Shown piece by piece: positions 53,978-62,348 of a DNA stretch of 64,000 nucleotides (its first letter is position 1; the number at the start of each line of letters is the position of its first letter). The DNA is taken from contig NZ_CBDIPG010000001.1 of the NCBI RefSeq assembly GCF_965283645.1, forward strand, positions 2,294,001 through 2,358,000, written 5' to 3'. The position numbers and the translations under genes were made by a program. The notes beneath the pieces are model-generated. The model was given only the letters and a program-made list of their open reading frames with translations, had not been told where the DNA came from and did no database searches. This DNA is from Kordia sp965283645 (GTDB taxonomy: Bacteria > Bacteroidota > Bacteroidia > Flavobacteriales > Flavobacteriaceae).

Positions 53978-54274
53978 ATGAAACAATCACGTGGCATTGT
54001 TTCTAAAAAAGAGCAACTAGCTATTCACGTAACCAAAATTGCAAAGAAATGTAAAAACTTTACGGAACTTCATACTAAATTAGTCGATCAAAATATAGAA
54101 CCATATTACCGATACGGAAAGTTAACTGGCGTTTGGTATGGGAATAAAAAGTTTCGACTATCCACACTTGGAGTCGGAAAGGAACATCTTAAAAAACTTA
54201 CGAAAGAACAAGAACGATTAGAAAGTCTAAAAAAAAATAAAGACAAGAATATCAATCGCGAATTGGTGCGATAG
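53978..54274 (+). CDS. Relaxase C-terminal part, in the -1 frame
   Basis: 98 residues from an internal ATG. The frame is open back to the A9 run and gives 'SLNLKLSQKEQLMKQSRG', the region that normally links the nuclease core to the C-terminus. It then continues with 'HTKLVDQNIEPYYRYGKLTG' and 'KKFRLSTLGVG', typical of Bacteroidota relaxases. Probably not an independent gene but the rest of the relaxase, about 284 residues in all when joined. Confidence 0.7.
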   Translation: MKQSRGIVSKKEQLAIHVTKIAKKCKNFTELHTKLVDQNIEPYYRYGKLTGVWYGNKKFRLSTLGVGKEHLKKLTKEQERLESLKKNKDKNINRELVR

Positions 54275-54428
54275 AATAAGTTAATTTTTTAAGCTTTAAA
54301 TTACAAAATCCTATAACTTAAATAGATACACAATTAAAAATGTAAGCAAATATTTAACTTTAAAGAAGTCTATGTTTTACATTATTTGTATATTATATTG
54401 ATTTTAATCAACTATTAAATAGAGTTTT

Positions 54429-55961
54429 ATGAGAAAAATAATAGGAAAAGAGACAGATAATAATATTAGCTCTAAATCAAATAATATCTCAGATTCCGTA
54501 GAGGACGTTAATAAAAATGTTATTTATAATTGTCACTCACATATATTTATAATTGATCATGTACCTAATAAGTTTGGTAAGCGAATCCTACCCTTTCCAT
54601 TACATCTAATTCTAACAATAAAAGTAGTGAAATGGTTTTACAACAATTTAACTGAAAGAGGAAATCAAAAGTATAGATCATTTAAACATAAACTTAGAAA
54701 TCTTAAATTCTCAATATACGAATTATTAAAATCTACATGGATTTTATGGATTCTTTACAGCATTATAAAATACCTATTTAAGCTTATATTCAATATAATT
54801 TCTAATTTTCTAAAAATAGATGTTTTATTCTCAAAGGAATCTATAGAGTTATATTATAGATATCTTACTCTCGCAAGATATTCGACACGTTATAAGTCAC
54901 AAAAACAAATATATAATTTCTTAAAAAAAAATTATCCTCCTAAAACTAAGCATATTATTCTTAGTATGGATATGGACAAAAGCTCTATGGATGCAGGCAG
55001 TCCTAAAGTTTCATACATGGAACAAATAGAAGAACTTAGACAACTTGGACGAAATAATAAAGACCTCTTACCTTTTGTTTTTGCTCATCCTAAGAGAATT
55101 AAGGACACCAAAGAGTTGACTCAAAATTCTAATTATTTTAATTACATGAAGTATTATTTGAGTAAAAAACATTTTTCAGGAATTAAGTTATATCCAGCAC
55201 TCGGATATTACCCTTTTGATAAAGAATTAATTAAACTATATGAATTTGCCCAAGAGATGGAAATTCCAATCATGTCTCATTGTATTAAAGGAACAGTCTT
55301 TTTTAGAGGGAAAAAAGATCAGAAATGGAATGAGCATGAGATTTTAAAATACCCAGCAAAAGGAAAAAAGAGAAAAGTCATTCCATTACCTCAAAAAAAG
55401 AACTATGAATTTACTTCAAACTTCACTCATCCATTAAATTATGAATGTCTTTTAAATCCAGAAATACTTTCAGAATATATAGGAAGGGATATAGATTTAA
55501 GTAAACTTAAAATATGCCTTGCTCATTTTGGCGGTACAGAAGAATGGGAAAAATACAGGAAAGACGCTTTCAATAACTATAACAATAGAATTTCTCCTGT
55601 AAGTAGAGACGAATATTTGGAAAGTAAATACAAAAACACCTTAACCTTTGGAAATGCTAGGACTATATGGTGGAATGCTAGTTGGCTTTGTATTATATAT
55701 GATCTGATAGTAAAATATGAAAATGTCTATTCAGATGTCAGCTTTATACTTTATAATGAAGAATTGTTCCCTTTATTAAAATATTTGTTAAACGATCAAA
55801 AAGTAAAACATCGTATATTATTTGGAACTGATTATTATGTCGTGTCACAAAAAGGTTTAGATAAAGACTTGTACCAAACATTAAGAAGTTATCTAGGAGA
55901 AGGACTATTTAAATTAATAGCAGTTGACAACCCAAAAACATATTTAGAAACCAAACTGTAG
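54429..55961 (+). CDS. Membrane-inserted amidohydrolase-2 family protein
   Basis: 510 residues of the amidohydrolase (PF04909-like) TIM-barrel family. First metal motif H-x-H in 'YNCHSHIFIIDH'; then an insertion with hydrophobic helices (about 95-140, 'WILWILYSIIKYLFKLIFNI'); then 'FAHPKR', 'GIKLYPALGYYPFDKEL', a metal/active His in 'IPIMSHCIKG', 'CLAHFGGTEEW', and the final metal Asp in 'LFGTDYY'. The catalytic set looks complete, so a hydrolase or decarboxylase reaction is likely. The hydrophobic insertion between the first two barrel strands is unusual. Monocistronic cargo gene; substrate unknown. Confidence 0.78.
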   Translation: MRKIIGKETDNNISSKSNNISDSVEDVNKNVIYNCHSHIFIIDHVPNKFGKRILPFPLHLILTIKVVKWFYNNLTERGNQKYRSFKHKLRNLKFSIYELLKSTWILWILYSIIKYLFKLIFNIISNFLKIDVLFSKESIELYYRYLTLARYSTRYKSQKQIYNFLKKNYPPKTKHIILSMDMDKSSMDAGSPKVSYMEQIEELRQLGRNNKDLLPFVFAHPKRIKDTKELTQNSNYFNYMKYYLSKKHFSGIKLYPALGYYPFDKELIKLYEFAQEMEIPIMSHCIKGTVFFRGKKDQKWNEHEILKYPAKGKKRKVIPLPQKKNYEFTSNFTHPLNYECLLNPEILSEYIGRDIDLSKLKICLAHFGGTEEWEKYRKDAFNNYNNRISPVSRDEYLESKYKNTLTFGNARTIWWNASWLCIIYDLIVKYENVYSDVSFILYNEELFPLLKYLLNDQKVKHRILFGTDYYVVSQKGLDKDLYQTLRSYLGEGLFKLIAVDNPKTYLETKL

Positions 55962-56317
55962 ATTTTCTAAAAATACTAACTAGTTTTCATAAAACTCAAA
56001 TAATGCATTAACTAACGGCTTAAAATCTTTTAAACAGAAAATTTAGGGATTCCAAAGGTCTCCTTTGGCAAGATCGCAAGTTCAGAAAATTGTAATGAAA
56101 TGAAAATTTGTAGGAACTTGCAATCTTGTTAAAAACTAAAGTAATTGAGGAAATCCGTAAAAAAAAGAATGAAAAAATCATTTACTTGTATTTAATAATA
56201 AATTATAGAAGTCAAAATAATAAGTAAAATAACACTCTTATAATTAATTACATAGGAGATTAATTCTTACATTTAAGTAATATAATAGTAATTATATTAC
56301 TTAATATTTTTTAGTTT
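55962..56317 (+). other. Intergenic region with nested hairpins
   Basis: No open frame. CCAAAGG-TCT-CCTTTGG at 56052-56068 is followed directly by a 15-bp inverted repeat, 56069-56083 with 56114-56128 (one G-T pair). This folds well as RNA and lies about 190-270 bases before the EAD/TPR operon. Possible leader or small RNA. Confidence 0.45.
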
Positions 56318-56869
56318 ATGGAAACAAAAAAGAAACTTCTTAGTTTACTTAAAAAGGGTAATTTTAAAGAAGTAATAAATAAATTATCTTCATTAGGAGA
56401 AGAAAACAAAAACCAGCAACTTCTCCAGGTATTATCTCTACAATCAAAGCGCATAGAAGCTATTGAAGATACACCTACCGCCTCTCAAGAATATCAGCTT
56501 GAAATTATAAAAATAAAAAAAGCCTTAAAACAGGTTATAGATCACTTACCTGATGATTATTTTCATAACAGCAAACAGTCATTTTTATTTAAAATTTCAA
56601 AATCTAAATGGAAAAGATACTCTGCTATTTTTATAGCAACTGTTGCCTTTTTAGCAGGGCTAGCTGGAATCTCAGGATTTAGCATTAAAGATTTTTTTCA
56701 AAAAAAAGAAGATAAAGAACAAGAAAATAATAAATACAAAACTTTAAAACATGCAAATACCTCAGGTGACATAAGTCCTGCGATTATTAATGATGATGGA
56801 GATGTTAATATCAATTATCATGATTATAAAATCTCTGAAGATTCTACTAAAACAAAAAAAGATAAATGA
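56318..56869 (+). CDS. EAD11-like domain + TM + SPA-motif protein
   Basis: 183 residues. Residues 5-80 look like effector-associated domain EAD11 ('LLKKGNFKEVINKLSSLGEE', 'LSLQSKRIEAIED', 'EIIKIKKALKQVIDHLPDD'), an adaptor domain of predicted immune systems. One membrane helix (101-121) follows, and a short tail with 'GDISPAIINDDGDVNINY' (150-167) that is a version of the motif found twice in each of the next two proteins. Overlaps the first TPR gene by 4 bases (ATGA). I infer a transmembrane adaptor with the EAD inside and the motif outside. Confidence 0.65.
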   Translation: METKKKLLSLLKKGNFKEVINKLSSLGEENKNQQLLQVLSLQSKRIEAIEDTPTASQEYQLEIIKIKKALKQVIDHLPDDYFHNSKQSFLFKISKSKWKRYSAIFIATVAFLAGLAGISGFSIKDFFQKKEDKEQENNKYKTLKHANTSGDISPAIINDDGDVNINYHDYKISEDSTKTKKDK

Positions 56870-59529
56870 AATTATACAAGCTTTTGCTATTTTGTACTTT
56901 TAGCTTTTCATTAGTTTTAAGTCAAACAACCAATATTAATACAGAAGGTGATAAGAGCCCAGCAGTAATAGCAAAAAAACTATCTATAACCTATGGAGTA
57001 CGAGCAGATGCTATTAAAGCGATTCTTTGGATATATGAAGCTGAGGGTTATGACACCAATCGAAGAAAAAGAGCTTTAGAGCAAATTTTGAAAGAATACT
57101 CTAAAACTCCAGAAAAGCTTCAGAAAAAAAATAAGCTTTCACAAACATCACTTAAAAAAATGGGAATCTTAAATATTCCCAAAATAGCTAATGTATTAGA
57201 ATGGGATTTGTTTGCTAACAATTACTATTTATCAACTTCTGGTCACAATAGCCCAGCAGTTGTAGCCAAAGGAGATGTTACTATTTGGTATGGGATTCCC
57301 CCTAAAGCATTAATGGCTTTAGTAAACAAATTAGAGCAAGATAAAACTGAGGTTACAGAATTTGAAACAAAATTGGCTAAGCAGGTAAAAATATATGAAG
57401 AGTTAAAGATAGAATTACAGACATACGGAAATAAAGAAAAAATATATGGAAAGGCAGAAATATTGCTTGATCAAGGTAAGCTAGAGGAAGCTGAACAACT
57501 CATAGAATCTGATTTTTATGCCTCCGTTAAGCGTCTAGCATATAAAGGTTTTATTTATGGAAAAACTAAGGAGCTACTTTTCAAATATGAAGAAGCGTCA
57601 AAAGGGTTTAAAACAGCTATAAACAATGATGAGGAAAACCCTGAATATCATTTATATTATGCAAATATTATGTTAATACTTGCAAAATATGATGATGCTA
57701 TTTCACACTATAATATTGCTCTAGAAAATTATATAAAAAAAAATGGAGACCAACATCATAAGATTGCTATTTTATATCATAATATTGGTGTTACATGGGG
57801 ACAAAAAGGGATACTTGATAAGTCTATATTCTACATTAAAAAAGCGATTGAAATAGATTTAATAGTTCAAGGCAAAGATCACCCAGACATCGCTATACAA
57901 TACAATAGTTTAAGCCTAGTCTTTAATTTAAAAGGAGATTATGAAAAAGCGATTGAAACTTGTAAAAAAGCATTAGAAATCCAATTGTCATTTCCTGACA
58001 AGAATAATCTAGATATTGCATCTACATACAATAACTTAGGTCTTATATACCAAACAAAAGGAGATTTAGAAAAAGCTCTATTTTTTTTTGAAAAAACATT
58101 GGAGATTTATTTGACAAATTCCAATAATCCAAATGTTGCTTATACATATGGTAATTTGGGTTCATTATGGAATCTTAAAGGTGAATATAACAAAGCTTTA
58201 AAATTCTATGAAAAAGCTCTTGAAATAAGCTTATTCTTTTTTGGGAAAAATCATACTACTGTAGCGATTACATATAACGATATGGGAACTATCTTCCAAA
58301 TTAAAGGAGATAATGATAAAGCAATCGAATATTATGAAAAAGCTTTAAAAATAAATTTAGCTTTATTCGGTAAAAAACATCTAAATATAGCAACTACCTA
58401 TAATAATTTAGGAGGAGCTTGGAACTTAAAATCAAAACCTAACAAAGCAATAGAACATCATGAAAAAGCACTTGAAATAGAGTTTGCTATTTTTGGTAAA
58501 GAACATCCAAATATGGCAACTACTTATAATCATCTAGGATTAGCATGGAACTCAAAATTAAAACCTTACAAAGCTATTAGATATTTTGAAAAAGCTCTCA
58601 AATTGATTACAGATAAACAGAACCTCACAGCTAGTTTGTACAATAATTTAGGGCTAGTCTGGAATTCATTAGGGGATAATGAAAAGGGCATTGATTTATT
58701 TGAAAAAGCGATTGAAATAACTCTAGAAAACTTAGGTGATGAACATCCAAACCTAGGAGTATATTACCGTAATTCAGGACATTCTTGGAAATCGCTTGGG
58801 AATAATGAAAAAGCTCTTGAATTACTTGAAAAAGCTCTTAAAATAAATTTAAAAGTTTTTGACAAAAAACACGATAACGTTTGTAGTTTATATATTGATG
58901 TTGGCGCAATATGGTTGTTGAAAAGAGTGCCTGATAAGGCTATTTTATATTTAGAAAAAGCTCTTAAATTAGATATAAATACCTCAGAGAATCATCATCT
59001 CAGTTTTGCAAGTATTTACAATAATTTAGGAGTTGCTTTTTATTTAAAAAGAATGTATAATAAAAGTATACATTTCTATGAAAAAGCTCTTAAAATAAAT
59101 TTAATTCATTCATTCAATAGAGACCAAATTATAATTGGCAATTATAATGACTTAGGAAGTGCATGGAATTCTCTAAAGCAACATGAAAAAGCTCTCTTAT
59201 ATTTTGACAAAGCTTTATATAAAAGTGAGATAATAAAACATGAAAAATCAATTTTTACTTCCATTAAAAATATCGGATCGACTTATATACATCTACAAGG
59301 TTATAAAAAAGGACTTATATATTTTAATACTAGAATTAATAAAGATAGAACAATTAAATACTCAGAATCAACAATTAGACTCATCAAATATTACAAAATA
59401 ATTTTTCTTAAACGTCTAAATAAAAAAGTTGAAGCAAATAAAATAGCTGAATTATTATGGCACGAATGTGTTCAAAAAAATCAAAATTATTTATTGAAAA
59501 AGCTAAAATTAGAAGGTTATGATTTTTAA
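56866..59529 (+). CDS. Exported TPR protein 1 with paired SPA motifs
   Basis: 887 residues. It has a signal peptide (1-19), then motif copy 1 'NTEGDKSPAVIAKKLSITYG', a helical domain (about 45-115, 'DAIKAILWIYEAEGYD', 'LEQILKEYSKTPEKLQ'), motif copy 2 'STSGHNSPAVVAKGDVTIWY', a coiled coil (about 150-185), and about 15 kinesin-light-chain-type TPRs to the C-terminus ('AIEYYEKALKINLALFGKKH' and similar). It is predicted periplasmic or surface-exposed. TPRs of this type bind peptides. Middle gene of the EAD/TPR operon. Confidence 0.85.
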   Translation: MKLYKLLLFCTFSFSLVLSQTTNINTEGDKSPAVIAKKLSITYGVRADAIKAILWIYEAEGYDTNRRKRALEQILKEYSKTPEKLQKKNKLSQTSLKKMGILNIPKIANVLEWDLFANNYYLSTSGHNSPAVVAKGDVTIWYGIPPKALMALVNKLEQDKTEVTEFETKLAKQVKIYEELKIELQTYGNKEKIYGKAEILLDQGKLEEAEQLIESDFYASVKRLAYKGFIYGKTKELLFKYEEASKGFKTAINNDEENPEYHLYYANIMLILAKYDDAISHYNIALENYIKKNGDQHHKIAILYHNIGVTWGQKGILDKSIFYIKKAIEIDLIVQGKDHPDIAIQYNSLSLVFNLKGDYEKAIETCKKALEIQLSFPDKNNLDIASTYNNLGLIYQTKGDLEKALFFFEKTLEIYLTNSNNPNVAYTYGNLGSLWNLKGEYNKALKFYEKALEISLFFFGKNHTTVAITYNDMGTIFQIKGDNDKAIEYYEKALKINLALFGKKHLNIATTYNNLGGAWNLKSKPNKAIEHHEKALEIEFAIFGKEHPNMATTYNHLGLAWNSKLKPYKAIRYFEKALKLITDKQNLTASLYNNLGLVWNSLGDNEKGIDLFEKAIEITLENLGDEHPNLGVYYRNSGHSWKSLGNNEKALELLEKALKINLKVFDKKHDNVCSLYIDVGAIWLLKRVPDKAILYLEKALKLDINTSENHHLSFASIYNNLGVAFYLKRMYNKSIHFYEKALKINLIHSFNRDQIIIGNYNDLGSAWNSLKQHEKALLYFDKALYKSEIIKHEKSIFTSIKNIGSTYIHLQGYKKGLIYFNTRINKDRTIKYSESTIRLIKYYKIIFLKRLNKKVEANKIAELLWHECVQKNQNYLLKKLKLEGYDF

Positions 59530-61909
59530 TACTCTCAGTTGTCTTATAGAAAAGAAACACCTAGCATCAATAGTATTCATTTTTATTAGCTTCAATACTA
59601 ACCTAGCACAAACAACAAATGTTAAAACAGAAGGTGACAATAGTCCTGCTGTTGTAGCAAAAAGCTTTTCTGTCACATATGGGGTGCGAACGGATGCTAT
59701 TGAAGTCATTCTTCAGATATATAAAGATAAAGGATACGACTCAAACAGCAGAGCAAAAGCTACAGAACAAATTTTAAGAGAATATTCTCAAACACCCGAA
59801 AAGCTTAAAAAAAATCAACAACTTTCTAAAACTTCACTTCAAAAAATTGGTGTTACCAATTCCCCCAAAATTGTTAATGCCCTAGAATGGGATTTATTTG
59901 CTACGAACTATTACTTATCAACTTCTGGTTATAATAGCCCAGCAGTTGTAGCCAAAGGCAATGTTACTATTTGGTATGGGGTTTCACCAAAAATACTAAG
60001 GGCTTTAGCAAAGGAGCTAGAACAATATAAAATTGACTTTATCAATTTTGAAACAGTAATAATTGAACAAGTAAAAAAATATAAGGAATTAAAGTTAGAA
60101 CTTGATACATATAAAAATAAAGAAAATATTTATAAAGAAGCAGATGCTTTACTCGAACAAGGAAAATTAGATGAGGCGGTACAACTTATTGAATCTGATT
60201 ATTATGCTTCAAAAAAGAGACAGGCATACAAAGGATATATTTTTGGAAAAACTAAAGAGCTGACCTTTAATTATGAAGAAGCATCACTAGGTTATCAAGA
60301 TGCCATTGAAATGGATGAAAAAAATGTTGAATATTATTTATCCTATACAAGAGTTGAACATAAAATAGCGAGATATGATAACGCAATTAAGCACTATAAA
60401 ATAGCTTTAAAAATTGATTCTCTCTATAATGAAAGTAAAAACAAATCTGTCTTATTCAATAATTTAGCTGGAAGTTTAGAAAAGAAATTTGAATATGATA
60501 ATGCCTTAAAATATTTTGAAAAAGCTCTAAAAATAGATTTAATAAGCTTAGGCGAATGGCATCCAAGTGTTGCTTCAGAGTATAATAATATTGGAGGAAT
60601 ATGGACTGCTAAAGGAAACTATGACAAGGCATTAATGTATTATAAAAAAACACTAAAAATAGACTCTACAAATTTTGGTATAAACAACCCTAAAATCTCA
60701 AAAATATATAACAATATTGGTGTAGTTTGGGACTTTAAGGGTAAATATGATAAAGCAATACAATATTACAATAAATCTTTTAAAATTGATTCTATAAATT
60801 TTGGAATACATAGCCCAAGAATTGCAACAGTTTATAATAATCTTGGTCTGGCTTTGAAAGCTAAAGGAGATAACACCAGACAATATCCAAAAGCTCAAGA
60901 ATTTTATAAAAAATCAATACAATATCATAAAAGAGCCTTGATAATAAATTTATTAGTTCACGGAAATCGGCACCCTAAAGTTTCTACTAATTTTAACAAC
61001 TTAGGTACTGCATTTCATGCAAAAGAGGAATATGATAGTGCTATCATATATTATAAAAAAGCCTTTAAAATTGATTCTATAAATTTTGGTTTGAGAAACC
61101 CAAATATAGCTACAATTTATAATAATTTAGCAGGGGCATACAGATTGAAAAAGGAATATAATAAAGCAATCGATTTATATAAAAAATCAATTGGAATAAA
61201 TCTAATCTTTCTACCTAAAAAACATCCCAAAATTGCAACTACATATCGTAACCTAGGAAAAGCATATCATTCAAAAGGAGAGTACGACAAAGCCATCAAT
61301 AATTACAAAAAGGCTTTGGCTACAGACTCTGTAAATCTAGGAAATAAGCATATAAAAACCGCATTTAACTATCATAATCTTGGAATATCTTATGATTCAT
61401 TAAAAATCTACGAGAAAGCAATTAAATCTTACGAGAAAGAGGAAAAAATACTAAGTTATCATTTTGATTTAAGACATCCTTATCGATTAGATAGCAATAA
61501 AAACTTAATTAAGACTCTTTATTCAAATGGAATGGAATTCCTCGATAAAAAAGAATATAAGAAAGCTCTTCTCAATTTATTAAAAGCACTAGAAAAATCA
61601 GAATTACTAAAAGATAATACAATCTCTCTTTTTTGTTTAAATAGTATTGGAGCAATCTACAAACATCTTAAAGAATATGAAAATGGTTTATTTTATATAA
61701 ATGTGGGAATTGAAAAATCAAAACAACTGAAAAACAATATTGTTCTAATTCGAATGATATATCATAAAATAGGATGTTTAAAAGGTCTAGGACGAAAGAA
61801 AAAGGCTGATGAAATCGCCAAAGAATTATGGAAAGTTTTAATACAAATAAATGACCAACGCACATTAAAAGATTTAAAAAGAGAAGGATACAAATTTAAA
61901 ATAAACTAA
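59519..61909 (+). CDS. Exported TPR protein 2, paralogue of protein 1
   Basis: 796 residues with the same layout as its neighbour: signal peptide (the ATG at 59519 gives an N-terminus with a hydrophobic stretch 'LASIVFIFISFNTNLAQ'), 'KTEGDNSPAVVAKSFSVTYG', the helical domain with 'EQILREYSQTPEKL', 'STSGYNSPAVVAKGNVTIWY', a coiled coil and TPRs. The N-terminal 230 residues are close to protein 1, while the TPR arrays differ in number and sequence. It overlaps gene 1 by 11 bases. A tandem duplication with the ligand-binding array free to diverge. Confidence 0.85.
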   Translation: MIFNTLSCLIEKKHLASIVFIFISFNTNLAQTTNVKTEGDNSPAVVAKSFSVTYGVRTDAIEVILQIYKDKGYDSNSRAKATEQILREYSQTPEKLKKNQQLSKTSLQKIGVTNSPKIVNALEWDLFATNYYLSTSGYNSPAVVAKGNVTIWYGVSPKILRALAKELEQYKIDFINFETVIIEQVKKYKELKLELDTYKNKENIYKEADALLEQGKLDEAVQLIESDYYASKKRQAYKGYIFGKTKELTFNYEEASLGYQDAIEMDEKNVEYYLSYTRVEHKIARYDNAIKHYKIALKIDSLYNESKNKSVLFNNLAGSLEKKFEYDNALKYFEKALKIDLISLGEWHPSVASEYNNIGGIWTAKGNYDKALMYYKKTLKIDSTNFGINNPKISKIYNNIGVVWDFKGKYDKAIQYYNKSFKIDSINFGIHSPRIATVYNNLGLALKAKGDNTRQYPKAQEFYKKSIQYHKRALIINLLVHGNRHPKVSTNFNNLGTAFHAKEEYDSAIIYYKKAFKIDSINFGLRNPNIATIYNNLAGAYRLKKEYNKAIDLYKKSIGINLIFLPKKHPKIATTYRNLGKAYHSKGEYDKAINNYKKALATDSVNLGNKHIKTAFNYHNLGISYDSLKIYEKAIKSYEKEEKILSYHFDLRHPYRLDSNKNLIKTLYSNGMEFLDKKEYKKALLNLLKALEKSELLKDNTISLFCLNSIGAIYKHLKEYENGLFYINVGIEKSKQLKNNIVLIRMIYHKIGCLKGLGRKKKADEIAKELWKVLIQINDQRTLKDLKREGYKFKIN

Positions 61910-61971
61910 AAATATCAAAATGACTTTTTTAGAAGCTGTTTTAGAAAATTGAAACAGTTTTATACGTGATT

Positions 61972-61994
61972 TGTTTTACCTATGTTTTACCCAA
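61972..61994 (+). repeat. Integrase arm-type repeat, right end of element B
   Basis: Exact 23-base copy of 13597-13619, in the same orientation, 60 bases inside the intact tRNA-Leu. Confidence 0.65.
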
Positions 61995-62011
61995 CAAAAA
62001 AATAAACCCAT

Positions 62012-62050
62012 AAAAAAACCCTTCAAAATCAAAAAGATTAAGAAGGGCTT
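62012..62050 (-). terminator. Terminator of tRNA-Leu
   Basis: On the minus strand, CCCTTCTTAATC / GATTTTGAAGGG with a T loop and a following T run, directly after the tRNA 3' end. Identical to the displaced copy at 4667-4705. Confidence 0.8.
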
Positions 62051-62053
62051 TCG

Positions 62054-62137
62054 TACTCGAGGCGGGACTTGAACCCGCACGGCCCAAAGGCCATTGGATT
62101 TTAAGTCCAACGTGTCTACCAATTCCACCACTCGAGC
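62054..62137 (-). tRNA. tRNA-Leu(UAA)
   Basis: 84 bases forming a class II cloverleaf. The acceptor stem GCTCGAG pairs with CTCGAGT. Anticodon stem TTGGA/TCCAA has loop CTTAAAA, giving anticodon TAA at 62103-62101. The long variable arm is GGCC-TTT-GGCC-like, and the T arm GCGGG-TTCAAGT-CCCGC. No encoded CCA. It is intact despite being the integration target, because element B carries a replacement 3' part. Confidence 0.97.
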
Positions 62138-62152
62138 GTGGATTTTATATTG

Positions 62153-62225
62153 AGCGAAAAACGGGGCTCGAACCCGCGACCTCAACCTTGGCAAGGTTAC
62201 GCTCTACCAGCTGAGCTATTTTCGC
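62153..62225 (-). tRNA. tRNA-Gly(GCC)
   Basis: 73 bases. Acceptor stem GCGAAAA/TTTTCGC, D arm GCTC...GAGC, anticodon stem TAACC/GGTTG with loop TTGCCAA (anticodon GCC at 62192-62190), T arm GCGGG-TTCGAGC-CCCGT. No encoded CCA. 15 bases upstream of tRNA-Leu in the direction of transcription, so probably co-transcribed. Confidence 0.97.
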
Positions 62226-62348
62226 ATTGTGTTAAAGATCGTAGCAATACTACTACTGTATTGCGGATGCAAATTTAAAACATTTCTTTAAATACCAAAA
62301 CGATTTGATGAAAAAGAATAAATTATTTTTTAATCCACTCGTAATCAA

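Larger units (their letters stand above)
13439..62053. mobile_element. Integrated mobilisable element B (about 48.6 kb) at tRNA-Leu(UAA)
   Basis: Bounded by the tRNA fragment at 13439 and the intact tRNA at 62054, with an integrase at the left end and an identical 23-bp repeat inside both ends (13597, 61972). The backbone has an integrase, an HTH protein, a second tyrosine recombinase, a replication-type protein, a Dam methylase, RadC, two TraD/VirD4-like ATPases, a MobC-like protein and a relaxase. No VirB4 or pore genes are seen, so transfer would need a helper. Cargo includes a two-component system, T9SS proteins, defence-type operons and a TPR operon. Confidence 0.82.

Noticed and set aside
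53821..54006. +1 frame after the A9 run of the relaxase
   Set aside because: Ends within about 20 codons with no relaxase-like sequence; the -1 frame is the one that continues the protein.
56052..56128. Integron attC site
   Set aside because: Inverted repeat is strong but no RYYYAAC/GTTRRRY core pair in the right places, and no IntI-type integrase or other attC-like repeats.
57750..61500. CRISPR-like or tandem DNA repeats in the TPR genes
   Set aside because: The periodicity is protein-level (34-42-residue TPR units) in continuous frames; no spacer-repeat structure and no cas genes.
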